Below, one piece after another: positions 17,389 through 23,876 of a stretch of 23,876 bases of DNA. The position numbers were made by a program, and so were the translations under genes. Origin of the DNA: DATAYA01 sp036272815. Its GTDB lineage: Bacteria; Pseudomonadota; Alphaproteobacteria; Acetobacterales; Acetobacteraceae. The stretch spans positions 1 to 23,876 of the forward strand of contig DATAYA010000219.1 of assembly GCA_036272815.1 (NCBI GenBank), given 5' to 3'. The notes under the pieces are model-generated. The model saw only the letters and a list, made by a program, of their open reading frames with translations. It was not told the DNA's origin and made no database searches. Positions within the stretch are counted from its first letter, which is position 1; every line of letters begins with the position of its first letter.

Positions 17389-18363
17389 ATGATGCCGGAG
17401 GCCCCGAGCGACACTGCGCGCCGCTATGATGGCACCACCTATTACGGACGGCCGCAGCTCAATCAGGCGCCGTTCGAAAATCTCGTCGTCGGCAGCTACG
17501 TGTTCATTGCCGGCCTGTCGGGGGCCGCGCAGATGCTCGCGACGCTTGCCGAGATCTGCGGGGTGCGGCATTCGGCCGGGCTGGTGCGGCGCGGGCGGTA
17601 TCTCGCATTGCTGGCGCCGGTCGTGGGCGCGCCGCTGCTGATCTACGACCTGCACACGCCGCAACGCTTCTACAACATGCTGCGCATCTTCCGGCGCACT
17701 TCGCCGATGTCGATCGGCACTTGGCTGCTGATGGGCTTCAGTGCCGCGAGCGGTGCCGCCGCCGTCTGCCAGGCCGCCGCCGACCTGTTCGGGTGGCGCT
17801 GGCCGCGCCGGTTCGCGCGGGCAGCCCAGGTTCCGGCCGCGATCACCGGCGCCGGGCTCGCGACCTACACCGCCGGCCTGCTGTCGGCGACCAGCACCCC
17901 GCTCTGGGCGGCGGCACCGCGGGCGCTCGCGGTGCGCTTCGGCAGTTCTTCGATCGCGGCCGGCGCGGCGGCCCTGGCGCTCGCCGAGCGCCGCCGCGGC
18001 TCACCGCGCATCGCCCGCGACCTCGATACGATCAAGCTCGCGGCGCTGGCCGCCGAGTTCGCGGCGGCGCGGGCAAGCACGGCCACCTATCGCCGCAAAG
18101 GCATCAGCGCCGCGCAGACCGCGATCCCCGCCGCCGTGATCGAGACGCTGGGCGGCCAGGGATTGGGTGTCCTGGTGCCCTTCGCGCTGCATCTGGCCGG
18201 GCGCGCGCTGGTGCGGCGACCAGCCTCGGCCGCCTCGATCGCGACGCTGATCGGCAGCCTCTGCCTGCGCGTCGGCGTGATGTCGGCGGGTGACGCGAGC
18301 GCGCGGAACCCGCAGGATTCGTTACGCCTCGCCCAGCCGGAGCACCTGTCCGGCCGCGGGTAA
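17389..18363 (+). CDS. nrfD: NrfD/PsrC-family membrane subunit
   Basis: This 324-residue polytopic membrane protein of the NrfD/PsrC family would anchor the formate dehydrogenase and exchange electrons with quinone. NrfD proteins carry no haem, in contrast to the cytochrome b subunit FdnI. The N-terminal YYGRPQLNQAPFENLVVGSYVF is typical. Several hydrophobic segments follow, with LLIYDLHTPQRFYNMLRIF and SPMSIGTWLLMGFSAASGA between helices. The central Ala-rich region after residue 140 is lower in recognisable motifs. AGGA lies just before the two candidate ATGs (17389, 17392). The stop is only five bases from the 3' end of the convergent tRNA-Sec gene, leaving no space for a terminator. Confidence 0.87.
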   Translation: MMPEAPSDTARRYDGTTYYGRPQLNQAPFENLVVGSYVFIAGLSGAAQMLATLAEICGVRHSAGLVRRGRYLALLAPVVGAPLLIYDLHTPQRFYNMLRIFRRTSPMSIGTWLLMGFSAASGAAAVCQAAADLFGWRWPRRFARAAQVPAAITGAGLATYTAGLLSATSTPLWAAAPRALAVRFGSSSIAAGAAALALAERRRGSPRIARDLDTIKLAALAAEFAAARASTATYRRKGISAAQTAIPAAVIETLGGQGLGVLVPFALHLAGRALVRRPASAASIATLIGSLCLRVGVMSAGDASARNPQDSLRLAQPEHLSGRG

Positions 18364-18368
18364 TCGGG

Positions 18369-18458
18369 CGGAGGCGGATGGGAATCGAACCCACCACCCG
18401 CTTTCGGCGGGTCGCTGGTTTTGAAGACCAGGAGGGCCACCAGACCCCGTTCGCCTCC
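18369..18458 (-). tRNA. selC: tRNA-Sec (anticodon UCA)
   Basis: This 90-nt gene without an encoded CCA folds as a bacterial selenocysteine tRNA. The acceptor arm GGAGGCG(A) pairs with (C)CGCCUCC, with a mismatch at the eighth pair. The D stem is six pairs (GGGGUC/GGCCCU, two wobbles) closing a four-base loop. The anticodon stem CUGGU/ACCAG holds loop CUUCAAA, with anticodon UCA at 18422-18424. The variable arm is long (ACCCGC/GCGGGU around CGAAA). The T arm is GUGGG, UUCGAUU, CCCAU. The extended D stem, long variable arm and UCA anticodon together exclude an ordinary tRNA. It starts one base after the selB stop, indicating a selA-selB-selC transcript. Confidence 0.96.
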
Positions 18459-18459
18459 G

Positions 18460-20379
18460 TCAGCCGCCACGCGGCGCGAGCACGCGACGGTCGGCGACCC
18501 GGCGCGTATATTGGATCGCGTCGAGATACTCGAGCAGCGGCACACTGAATTTCCGCGAAATGCCCAGCGCGGCACCCGCCTCACTCACCAGCAGGCCGGG
18601 CGGCTTGGCGAGCAGCGGGGCCAGCGTCTGCTGGGCCGCGAGCACCGCGTCGCGGTGGAACAGGATCTCGCGCTTCTGCACGCGGTCGAAGGTCCGGACC
18701 AGCACACCCTCCCGCGCCAGAGCCGCCAGCGCGCGCATGGCGGTCGGATCGGCGGCGGCGAGGTGCTTCGGGTCGGGCGGCGACAGCCCGGCGGCGCGCA
18801 GCCGCTCGGCGAGTCCGGCCGCGAGCCTGGACGCCGCCTCCGCCCGCGCGCGCTCCTGGCCGGCCACCACCTGCCATATCCGGCCGCCCTCCTGCCGCAC
18901 CGTGCCGGAAGCGATCAGGCGGGACAGCGCCTCCTCGAACACCGGCGGCGTCGTATGCAGCGCCTCGGTCAGCCGGGCCCGCTCCCGACCCGCCGCGCCG
19001 GCCAGAGACGGCAGGTCGCGCAGCACCAACTCGAACGCCGCCCGATCGACCGCTGCGCCGCGCACGGCGACGACTTGCGCCGCCTCCAGCACCGCCATCG
19101 CGCGCGCCGGCGACAGGCCGACGAGGCGCGAAAGCTCCGGCAGCGCCCGCCCCGCCGCGCCCGCCTCAGCCACCTCCCGCGCCAGCGTCTGTGCCGGCGT
19201 CTCGGCCGCGAGGGCCGCGAGCCGGCGCAGCACCGGCGCCGCGTGCCGCCGCAGCCGCGTCGCGTCCGCATCGAGCACGTGCCCGCCGCCGAGCGTGCGC
19301 GCGGGCGAGGCGGCCCGGATCACAAACCGCTCGCGCGCGGGGACCGCGACCGGCACCGCACAATGCAACTGCGCCGCCGCCGTCTCGTCCGGCGCCAGCG
19401 TCTCGCGGTCGAGCAGTCGCAGCCGCGCCGAACTCTCCGTCGTTCCGAGCAGGAGCTGCACGCGCGCCCCGCTCCGCAATTCCGGCGCATCCGGCAGCAG
19501 GCGCAGCATCACCGACAGCCACTGGGCCGAAAGCAGGTGGCCCGGCATCGCCAGCGCATCGCCGCGCGCGACCGCGTCGGCCTCGATGCCGCGCAAATTG
19601 ACCGCGACCCGCTGCCCGGGTGCGGCCGATGTGACCGACTGCCCATGCACCTGCAACCCGCGCACCCGCACCGGGCGTCCCACCGGGCGCCCCTGCGGCA
19701 GCAGTTCCAGTTCCTCGCCGGCCGCGATGCCGCCGTGGCGCAGCGTGCCGGTGACGATGGTGCCGTGCCCGGCGCGGCTGAACGAGCGATCGACCGGCAG
19801 CCACGCGAACCCGTCCTCGATCCGCGGCGCCGCCGCGTCCGCAAGGTCGCCGAGGATGGCGCCGCGCAGTGCCGCGATCCCCTCCCCGCGCAGCGCCGAG
19901 GTCAGCACCGGCACACCCGGCGACAGGCCGGCTTCCGCGGCAAGACGCGCTGCCGCCTCGCCGGCCATTACCGCCTCCGCCTGCGTCACCAGATCGGCCT
20001 TGCTGACCGCGACCACTGCGCGCCGCAGCCCGAGCAGGCCGGCGATCTGGATGTGCTCGACGGTCTGCGGCCGCACGCCCTCATTGGCCGCGACCACCAG
20101 CAGCACGCCGTCGATCCCGGTCGCCCCCGCGATCATCGTGCGCACGAACCGCTCGTGGCCCGGCATGTCGATCAGGTCGATCTCCGCATCGCCGGCCGCG
20201 AAATGCGCGAAGCCGAGCACGATCGAGATGCCGCGCCGCTGCTCCTCCGCGAGCCGGTCAGTTTCCATCCCCGTCAGCGCGCGGACCAGTGCGGTCTTGC
20301 CGTGATCGACATGCCCGATGACGCCAAGAACGCCGCGGAACAATGCGGTGCGGCCCGACCGCGTTCCGGAGAGCGTCAT
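18460..20379 (-). CDS. selB: Selenocysteine-specific elongation factor SelB
   Basis: SelB is a GTPase that carries selenocysteyl-tRNA to UGA codons followed by a bSECIS hairpin. The GTPase motifs are GHVDHGKTAL, DMPGHERF, SKADL and SALRGEG. EF-Tu-like beta-barrel domains follow (VDRSFSRAGHGTIVTGTL). The C-terminal winged-helix domains end in the RNA-binding signature ISRKFSVPLLEYLDAI. The length is 639 residues from ATG at 20379, close to the family's 610-640. That ATG adds about 16 residues before GVLGVIGH, lacks a Shine-Dalgarno sequence and lies within a palindromic repeat. A TTG at 20343 is a possible true start. The stop abuts selC. It is 127 nt downstream of selA. Confidence 0.95.
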   Translation of the reverse strand: MTLSGTRSGRTALFRGVLGVIGHVDHGKTALVRALTGMETDRLAEEQRRGISIVLGFAHFAAGDAEIDLIDMPGHERFVRTMIAGATGIDGVLLVVAANEGVRPQTVEHIQIAGLLGLRRAVVAVSKADLVTQAEAVMAGEAAARLAAEAGLSPGVPVLTSALRGEGIAALRGAILGDLADAAAPRIEDGFAWLPVDRSFSRAGHGTIVTGTLRHGGIAAGEELELLPQGRPVGRPVRVRGLQVHGQSVTSAAPGQRVAVNLRGIEADAVARGDALAMPGHLLSAQWLSVMLRLLPDAPELRSGARVQLLLGTTESSARLRLLDRETLAPDETAAAQLHCAVPVAVPARERFVIRAASPARTLGGGHVLDADATRLRRHAAPVLRRLAALAAETPAQTLAREVAEAGAAGRALPELSRLVGLSPARAMAVLEAAQVVAVRGAAVDRAAFELVLRDLPSLAGAAGRERARLTEALHTTPPVFEEALSRLIASGTVRQEGGRIWQVVAGQERARAEAASRLAAGLAERLRAAGLSPPDPKHLAAADPTAMRALAALAREGVLVRTFDRVQKREILFHRDAVLAAQQTLAPLLAKPPGLLVSEAGAALGISRKFSVPLLEYLDAIQYTRRVADRRVLAPRGG

Positions 20380-20403
20380 GTGCGGGCGTGACCCGCGTAT
20401 CCA
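20374..20403 (-). repeat. Palindromic repeat, family B copy 2, over the selB start
   Basis: Read on the minus strand it runs TGGATAC, GCGGG stem arm, five-base loop, CCCGC arm, then CACATGACG. This matches the outline TGGATGC...CATGACG of the copy at 7507-7536. The ATG inside CATGACG is the proposed selB start. The rest of the 127-nt selA-selB gap holds no gene. Confidence 0.5.
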
Positions 20404-20506
20404 GGTGGCGCGGGCCGCCTCGGTGGGACGTGCTGAAACACAACGCCGGCGAGGGCGCCTTGTGCGCGGACGGCATGGACGAAATCGTCGCGGGCGAGGA
20501 GCCGTC

Positions 20507-21883
20507 TCATCCGGCCGCGACCGCCGCTGCGATCTCCGCGACCTCGGCATCGGCGACGGCGAAGACGTCGAGCAGCACCCGCCCCTCCGCGATCCGGCCG
20601 ACCACCGCCGGTCGATGCGCCCGCAGGCGGCGGGCGAGCAATTCCGCCCCCTCCGCCGCCGCGACGGCGACCGCGAAGGACGCCATCCCGCCCCCCGGCA
20701 GCGCGCCGCCGCCGGCATGGGCGGTGCTCGGCAGGATCACGGCACCCTCCCCGAGCATCGCCCGCAGGCCCTCGGCGCGGGCGAGCAGTGCCGCCTCGTC
20801 CTGCGCCAGCATCCGCAGCACCGGGATGCTGGCAATCGCCCGCTCGGGGTCGCGATAGAGGCGCAGCGTCGCCTCCAGCGCCGCCAGCGAGAGCTTGTCG
20901 ATCCGTAGCGCGCGCGCCAGCGGGTGCCGACCCGCCGCTGCGATCGCGGCGGCGCTGCCGACCAGCAGCCCGGCCTGCGGGCCGCCCAGCAGCTTGTCGC
21001 CGCTGAACGCGACCAGCGCCGCACCCGCGGCGATGCTCGCGGCCGGCATCGGCTCCGGCGGCCGCCCGAGCCGGCGGAGGTCGATCAGCGCGCCGCTGCC
21101 GAGATCGTCGACCAGCGGCAGCCCGGCCTCGCGCGCGAGCGCGCCTAGCCCGGCGAGGTCGGGCCCTTCGGTGAAGCCGGTCACGCGGAAATTGCTGGGA
21201 TGCACGCGCAGCAGCGCTCGCGTCGCCGGGCCGATCGCGGCGCGGTAGTCGGCAAGGCGCGTCCGGTTGGTGGTGCCGACCTCGACCAGCCGCGCGCCGC
21301 CCTGGGAAATCACCTCGGGGATGCGGAAGCCGCCGCCGATCTCGACCAGCTCGCCGCGCGAGACGATCACCTCGCCGCCGGCGGCGAGCGCGCTCAGCGC
21401 CAGCAGCACCGCTCCCGCATTGTTGTTGACCGCGAGCGCCGCCTCCGCGCCGGTCAGCACCCGCAGCAGCTCGGCGACCGCGCCGCCGCGCCCGCCGCGC
21501 CGTCCGGTCTCGATGTCGAGTTCGAGATTGCTCGCGCCGAGGCTCGCCTCCGCGATCGCCGCCAGCGCCTCCTCGGCGAGCGGGGCGCGGCCGAGATTGG
21601 TGTGCAGCATGATCCCGGTCGCATTGATCGCTCGCCGCAGCGCCGGCTGCCGCGATGCCGCGAGACGCCCGGCTGCGTCGGCCAGCAGCGCCGCTTCGGC
21701 CGGCACGGGGGCGCCGCCACGGATCGCGGTGCGGGCCGCATCGAGCGCCGCACGCAGCGCGTCCCGCACCGCTTCCCGAGACGCGGCGAGGAGCATCGCC
21801 CGCGCCTCCGGCCTGTGCAGCAGCCGTTCGACCGGCGGCAGGCCGCGCAACTTCTCTTGCAGGCCGCTCTCGGCCGTTCCCAT
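20507..21883 (-). CDS. selA: L-seryl-tRNA(Sec) selenium transferase SelA
   Basis: SelA is a pyridoxal-phosphate enzyme that converts Ser-tRNA-Sec to Sec-tRNA-Sec using selenophosphate. The 458-residue protein has the family N-terminus with LRGLPPVERLL and the block INATGIMLHTNLGRAPL. VNNNAGAVLLAL and LVEVGTTNRTRLADY follow, then the cofactor lysine Lys297 in FSGDKLLGGPQ, aligned with Lys295 of E. coli SelA. ATG at 21883 is the only start near the conserved region. It is divergent from selD across 63 bp, so both promoters must lie in that short space or within the opposite genes. It is the first gene of selA-selB-selC. Confidence 0.96.
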   Translation of the reverse strand: MGTAESGLQEKLRGLPPVERLLHRPEARAMLLAASREAVRDALRAALDAARTAIRGGAPVPAEAALLADAAGRLAASRQPALRRAINATGIMLHTNLGRAPLAEEALAAIAEASLGASNLELDIETGRRGGRGGAVAELLRVLTGAEAALAVNNNAGAVLLALSALAAGGEVIVSRGELVEIGGGFRIPEVISQGGARLVEVGTTNRTRLADYRAAIGPATRALLRVHPSNFRVTGFTEGPDLAGLGALAREAGLPLVDDLGSGALIDLRRLGRPPEPMPAASIAAGAALVAFSGDKLLGGPQAGLLVGSAAAIAAAGRHPLARALRIDKLSLAALEATLRLYRDPERAIASIPVLRMLAQDEAALLARAEGLRAMLGEGAVILPSTAHAGGGALPGGGMASFAVAVAAAEGAELLARRLRAHRPAVVGRIAEGRVLLDVFAVADAEVAEIAAAVAAG

Positions 21884-21946
21884 CCGCGCTCCAACGCTCT
21901 ATCGGCCGAATTGAGCCCTGCCCCGGCCGGCGGGCAAGGAGGCTGC

Positions 21947-22993
21947 ATGGACGCACCACCCCGTCTCACCGAGTTGGCACATGGCGGCGGCTGCGGCTGC
22001 AAGCTCTCGCCAGCTTCCCTTGCCTCGATCCTGGCGCAAATGCCGGTCGGCGTCGCGCCATTCCCCGCGCTGCTGGTCGGCACCCAAACCGGCGATGATG
22101 CCGCGGTCTGGCGCCTGAACGACACTCAGGCGCTCGTCGCGACCACGGATTTCTTCAACCCCGTGGTGGACGATCCTTTCGATTTCGGCCGCATCGCCGC
22201 GACCAACGCGCTCTCGGACGTCTATGCGATGGGGGGCACGCCGATCTTCGCGCTGGCGATCGTGGGGATGCCGGTGGCAACGCTGCCCGCCCCGGTGATC
22301 CAGCGCATCCTCGCGGGCGGTGCCGCGGTCTGTGCCGACGCAGGCATCCCGGTCGCGGGCGGTCATTCGATCGACACGCCGGAGCCGATCTACGGGCTCG
22401 TGGCAGTCGGCCTCGTCCACCCCGACCGCCTGCTGCGCAACAGCCGCGCACGGGCGGCCGACCGGCTGATCCTGACCAAGGGGCTCGGCATCGGCATCTA
22501 CAGCGCCGCCCTCAAGCAGCGCCGGCTCGCGCCCGAGCACTATGCGGCGATGCTCGCCAGCACGACGCAGCTCAATGCCGTGGGCGCGGCGCTGGCGGCG
22601 ATGCCGGGCGTGCATGCGGCGACCGACGTGACCGGCTTCGGCCTGCTCGGCCACACGCTCGAGATGTGCCGCGGGTCCGGGCTCGCGGCGCGGCTCGAAC
22701 TGGCGGCGCTCCCGTTGCTGCCAGGTGTCGCGGCGATGGCGGAGGCCGGCATCGGCACCGGGGCCGCCTCGCGCAACTGGGCGAGCTACGGCCACGAGGT
22801 CGATCTGCCGACGGAGCTGGCGGGCTGGCGGCGCGGCCTGCTTTGCGATCCGCAGACCAGCGGCGGCCTGCTGATCGCCGTGGCAGCGGAGGCGGCAGGC
22901 GCGGTGCTCGACCATGTGCGCGCCGCCGGCTTCGACCACGCGGCTGAAATCGGCCGGCTCGTGCCTGGCACGCCGCGTGTCGCTCTCGCCTGA
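21947..22993 (+). CDS. selD: Selenide, water dikinase SelD
   Basis: SelD makes selenophosphate from selenide and ATP, the selenium donor for SelA. The 348-residue protein begins with HGGGCGCKLSP, placing the catalytic Cys16 and Lys19 at the positions of Cys17 and Lys20 in E. coli SelD. This copy uses Cys, not selenocysteine. The ATP- and metal-binding motifs GDDAAVW, ATTDFFNPVVDDPFDFGRIA and ATNALSDVYAMGG follow. DVTGFGLLGH and LLCDPQTSGGLL complete the family pattern. ATG at 21947 has AAGGAGG four bases upstream. It precedes fdhA by 52 nt on the same strand, so the two may share a transcript. Confidence 0.96.
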   Translation: MDAPPRLTELAHGGGCGCKLSPASLASILAQMPVGVAPFPALLVGTQTGDDAAVWRLNDTQALVATTDFFNPVVDDPFDFGRIAATNALSDVYAMGGTPIFALAIVGMPVATLPAPVIQRILAGGAAVCADAGIPVAGGHSIDTPEPIYGLVAVGLVHPDRLLRNSRARAADRLILTKGLGIGIYSAALKQRRLAPEHYAAMLASTTQLNAVGAALAAMPGVHAATDVTGFGLLGHTLEMCRGSGLAARLELAALPLLPGVAAMAEAGIGTGAASRNWASYGHEVDLPTELAGWRRGLLCDPQTSGGLLIAVAAEAAGAVLDHVRAAGFDHAAEIGRLVPGTPRVALA

Positions 22994-23045
22994 TCGGGAA
23001 CCTGACGCGGCGCCGCCTGTTCTGACCCAAAGTCCGCAACAGGGG

Positions 23046-23876
23046 ATGGCGCAGGTGAAGAAGCTCCGTCGCAGCATCGCAGAGCGCGCCTCCGGCTTCC
23101 TCGCGGATTGGTCGCTCCCTCGGCAGGCGATGGGCGAGAGTGCTAGCGGCCGCGCGGCCGAGAGCCAGACATCGCGCAGCCTGCGGCCGCGGCTGGAACA
23201 GGCCGACCGCGTCGGCACCAGCATCTGCCCGTTCTGCGCCGTCGGCTGCGCGCAGCTCGTCTATGCCAAGGACGGCCGCCCGCTGCACATCGAGGGCGAT
23301 CCGCGCAGCCCGATCAACCAGGGCACGCTCTGCCCAAAGGGCGGCGCGACGTTCGGGCTGCTGACCAGCCCGCTGCGCGTCACCACCGTCAAGTATCGCG
23401 CGCCGCACGCGACCGAGTGGGAGGACCGCCCGCTCGACTGGGCGATGGAGCGGATAGCACGCCTCACCAAGCAGGCGCGCGACGAGACGTTTGTGGAGAC
23501 ACTGCCGGACGGCACGACGGTCAACCACACGCTCGGCATTGCCTCGATCGGCGGTGCCACGCTCGACAACGAGGAAAACTACCTCATCAAGAAGCTGTTC
23601 GGCGGCGGCCTCGGCATGGTCTCGATCGAGAACCAGGCACGAATATGACACTCCTCCTCGGTGCCCAGTCTGGGCACCTCCTTCGGACGCGGCGCGGCGA
23701 CCATGTCGGAATGGCAGCTCGCGAACAGCGACTGCATCATCGTCATGGGCTCCAACATGGCGGAGAACCATCCGATCGCCTTCCGCTTCGTCGTCGAGGC
23801 GAAGCGCAAGGGCGCGACGGTGATCCATGTCGATCCGCGGCTGACGCGCACTGGCGCGCTCTGCGACATCCATGCG
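23046..23876 (+). CDS. fdhA: Selenocysteine formate dehydrogenase catalytic subunit (partial)
   Basis: This is the start of the molybdenum- or tungsten-bis-MGD formate dehydrogenase alpha subunit, cut off at the window edge after 277 codons. Cys61, Cys64, Cys68 and Cys96 (CPFCAVGC, LCPKGG) form the proximal [4Fe-4S] site. The frame meets UGA at 23646-23648 (codon 201) within ENQARI-U-HSSSVPSLG. This aligns with Sec196 of E. coli FdnG (ENQ/DNQARV-U-HGPTVASL). Homology continues beyond the UGA with FGRGA, VMGSNMAENHPIAFRF and HVDPRLTRTG. No twin-arginine signal is visible, unlike FdnG. ATG at 23046 touches an AGGGG; GTG at 23055 has better spacing and is an alternative. Confidence 0.93.
23646..23648 (+). 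other. fdhA: UGA selenocysteine codon in fdhA
   Basis: This in-frame TGA falls at the exact active-site position where formate dehydrogenases have selenocysteine or Cys. The reading frame and family homology continue past it without a shift. A SECIS-like hairpin follows, and all four Sec genes are in the same window. Confidence 0.95.
23660..23678 (+). promoter_or_regulatory. bSECIS hairpin of fdhA
   Basis: Eight perfect pairs, GGTGCCCA (23660-23667) with TGGGCACC (23671-23678), close a GTC loop. The loop lies 20-22 nt after the UGA. In E. coli fdhF the GGUC loop lies at almost the same distance, and the short stem with a GU-containing apical loop is what the C-terminal domain of SelB binds. 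The lower part of the stem is not clear. Confidence 0.88.

Noticed and set aside
18421..20391. Very long plus-strand open frames opposite selB (to 656 codons)
   Set aside because: They are Arg/Gln/Pro-rich shadows produced by high GC codon bias, match no family, and lie opposite a clear SelB.
20380..20506. Small gene in the selA-selB gap
   Set aside because: Only short frames without conserved features. The sequence looks like repeat-derived spacer.
21947..22993. SelD as a second selenoprotein
   Set aside because: The catalytic position reads TGC (Cys) in HGGGCGCK, with no in-frame UGA.
23646..23648. Treating the UGA in fdhA as a nonsense mutation or gene end
   Set aside because: The position matches the known Sec site, homology continues in frame, a bSECIS-like hairpin follows and the full Sec machinery is adjacent.

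Overview
This GC-rich window (estimated by eye at about 70%; not computed) has tight, overlapping operons and gene families that fit an alphaproteobacterium, most likely in or near Acetobacteraceae/Rhodospirillales. That placement is an inference from gene content, the yicC-gmk pairing, and palindromic intergenic repeats of a kind common in that group. No rRNA, CRISPR array, transposase or phage gene was seen.

Layout. (1) 2-1565, minus: yicC then gmk. (2) 1652-7384: an amino-compound uptake/oxidation block. It has a plus-strand DAO-family flavoenzyme, a minus-strand operon (Opp/Dpp-type ATPase, sarcosine/N-methyltryptophan oxidase-like flavoenzyme, GNAT acetyltransferase), and a plus-strand permease pair (dppB-dppC). 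No substrate-binding protein and no second ATPase are present. (3) 7385-7590: a repeat-rich intergenic stretch. (4) 7591-11264, minus: the operon ggt-trmO-gdh-ykgJ. Gamma-glutamyl hydrolysis would feed glutamate to the dehydrogenase. (5) 11379-12393, minus: a decayed aldo/keto reductase. (6) 12533-16152, plus: larC-larE-larB, the complete three-enzyme route to the nickel-pincer nucleotide cofactor, joined by overlaps to an intact aldo/keto reductase related to the pseudogene. No larA is present.

(7) 16230 to the end: a compact selenocysteine/formate dehydrogenase island. A small uncharacterised gene, the four-cluster Fe-S subunit gene fdhB and an NrfD-type membrane subunit gene run on the plus strand. 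They converge on selA-selB-selC (selenocysteine synthase, selenocysteine-specific elongation factor, tRNA-Sec with anticodon UCA) on the minus strand. Divergent from selA, selD and the catalytic subunit gene fdhA run on the plus strand off the window edge. fdhA contains an in-frame UGA at codon 201, at the selenocysteine position of formate dehydrogenases. A hairpin with a GUC loop follows about 20 nt downstream, as in the E. coli bSECIS. The whole Sec-encoding trait and its client enzyme therefore sit within about 7.6 kb.

The best leads for new biology are: the self-contained Sec/FDH island with its split subunit order, its catalytic subunit without a Tat signal and its unknown small protein; the lar cofactor operon coupled to an aldo/keto reductase instead of larA, next to a dead paralogue missing its catalytic Tyr and Lys; and palindromic repeats that run into coding sequence, forming the C-terminal tails of two unrelated proteins and overlapping the apparent start codon of selB.
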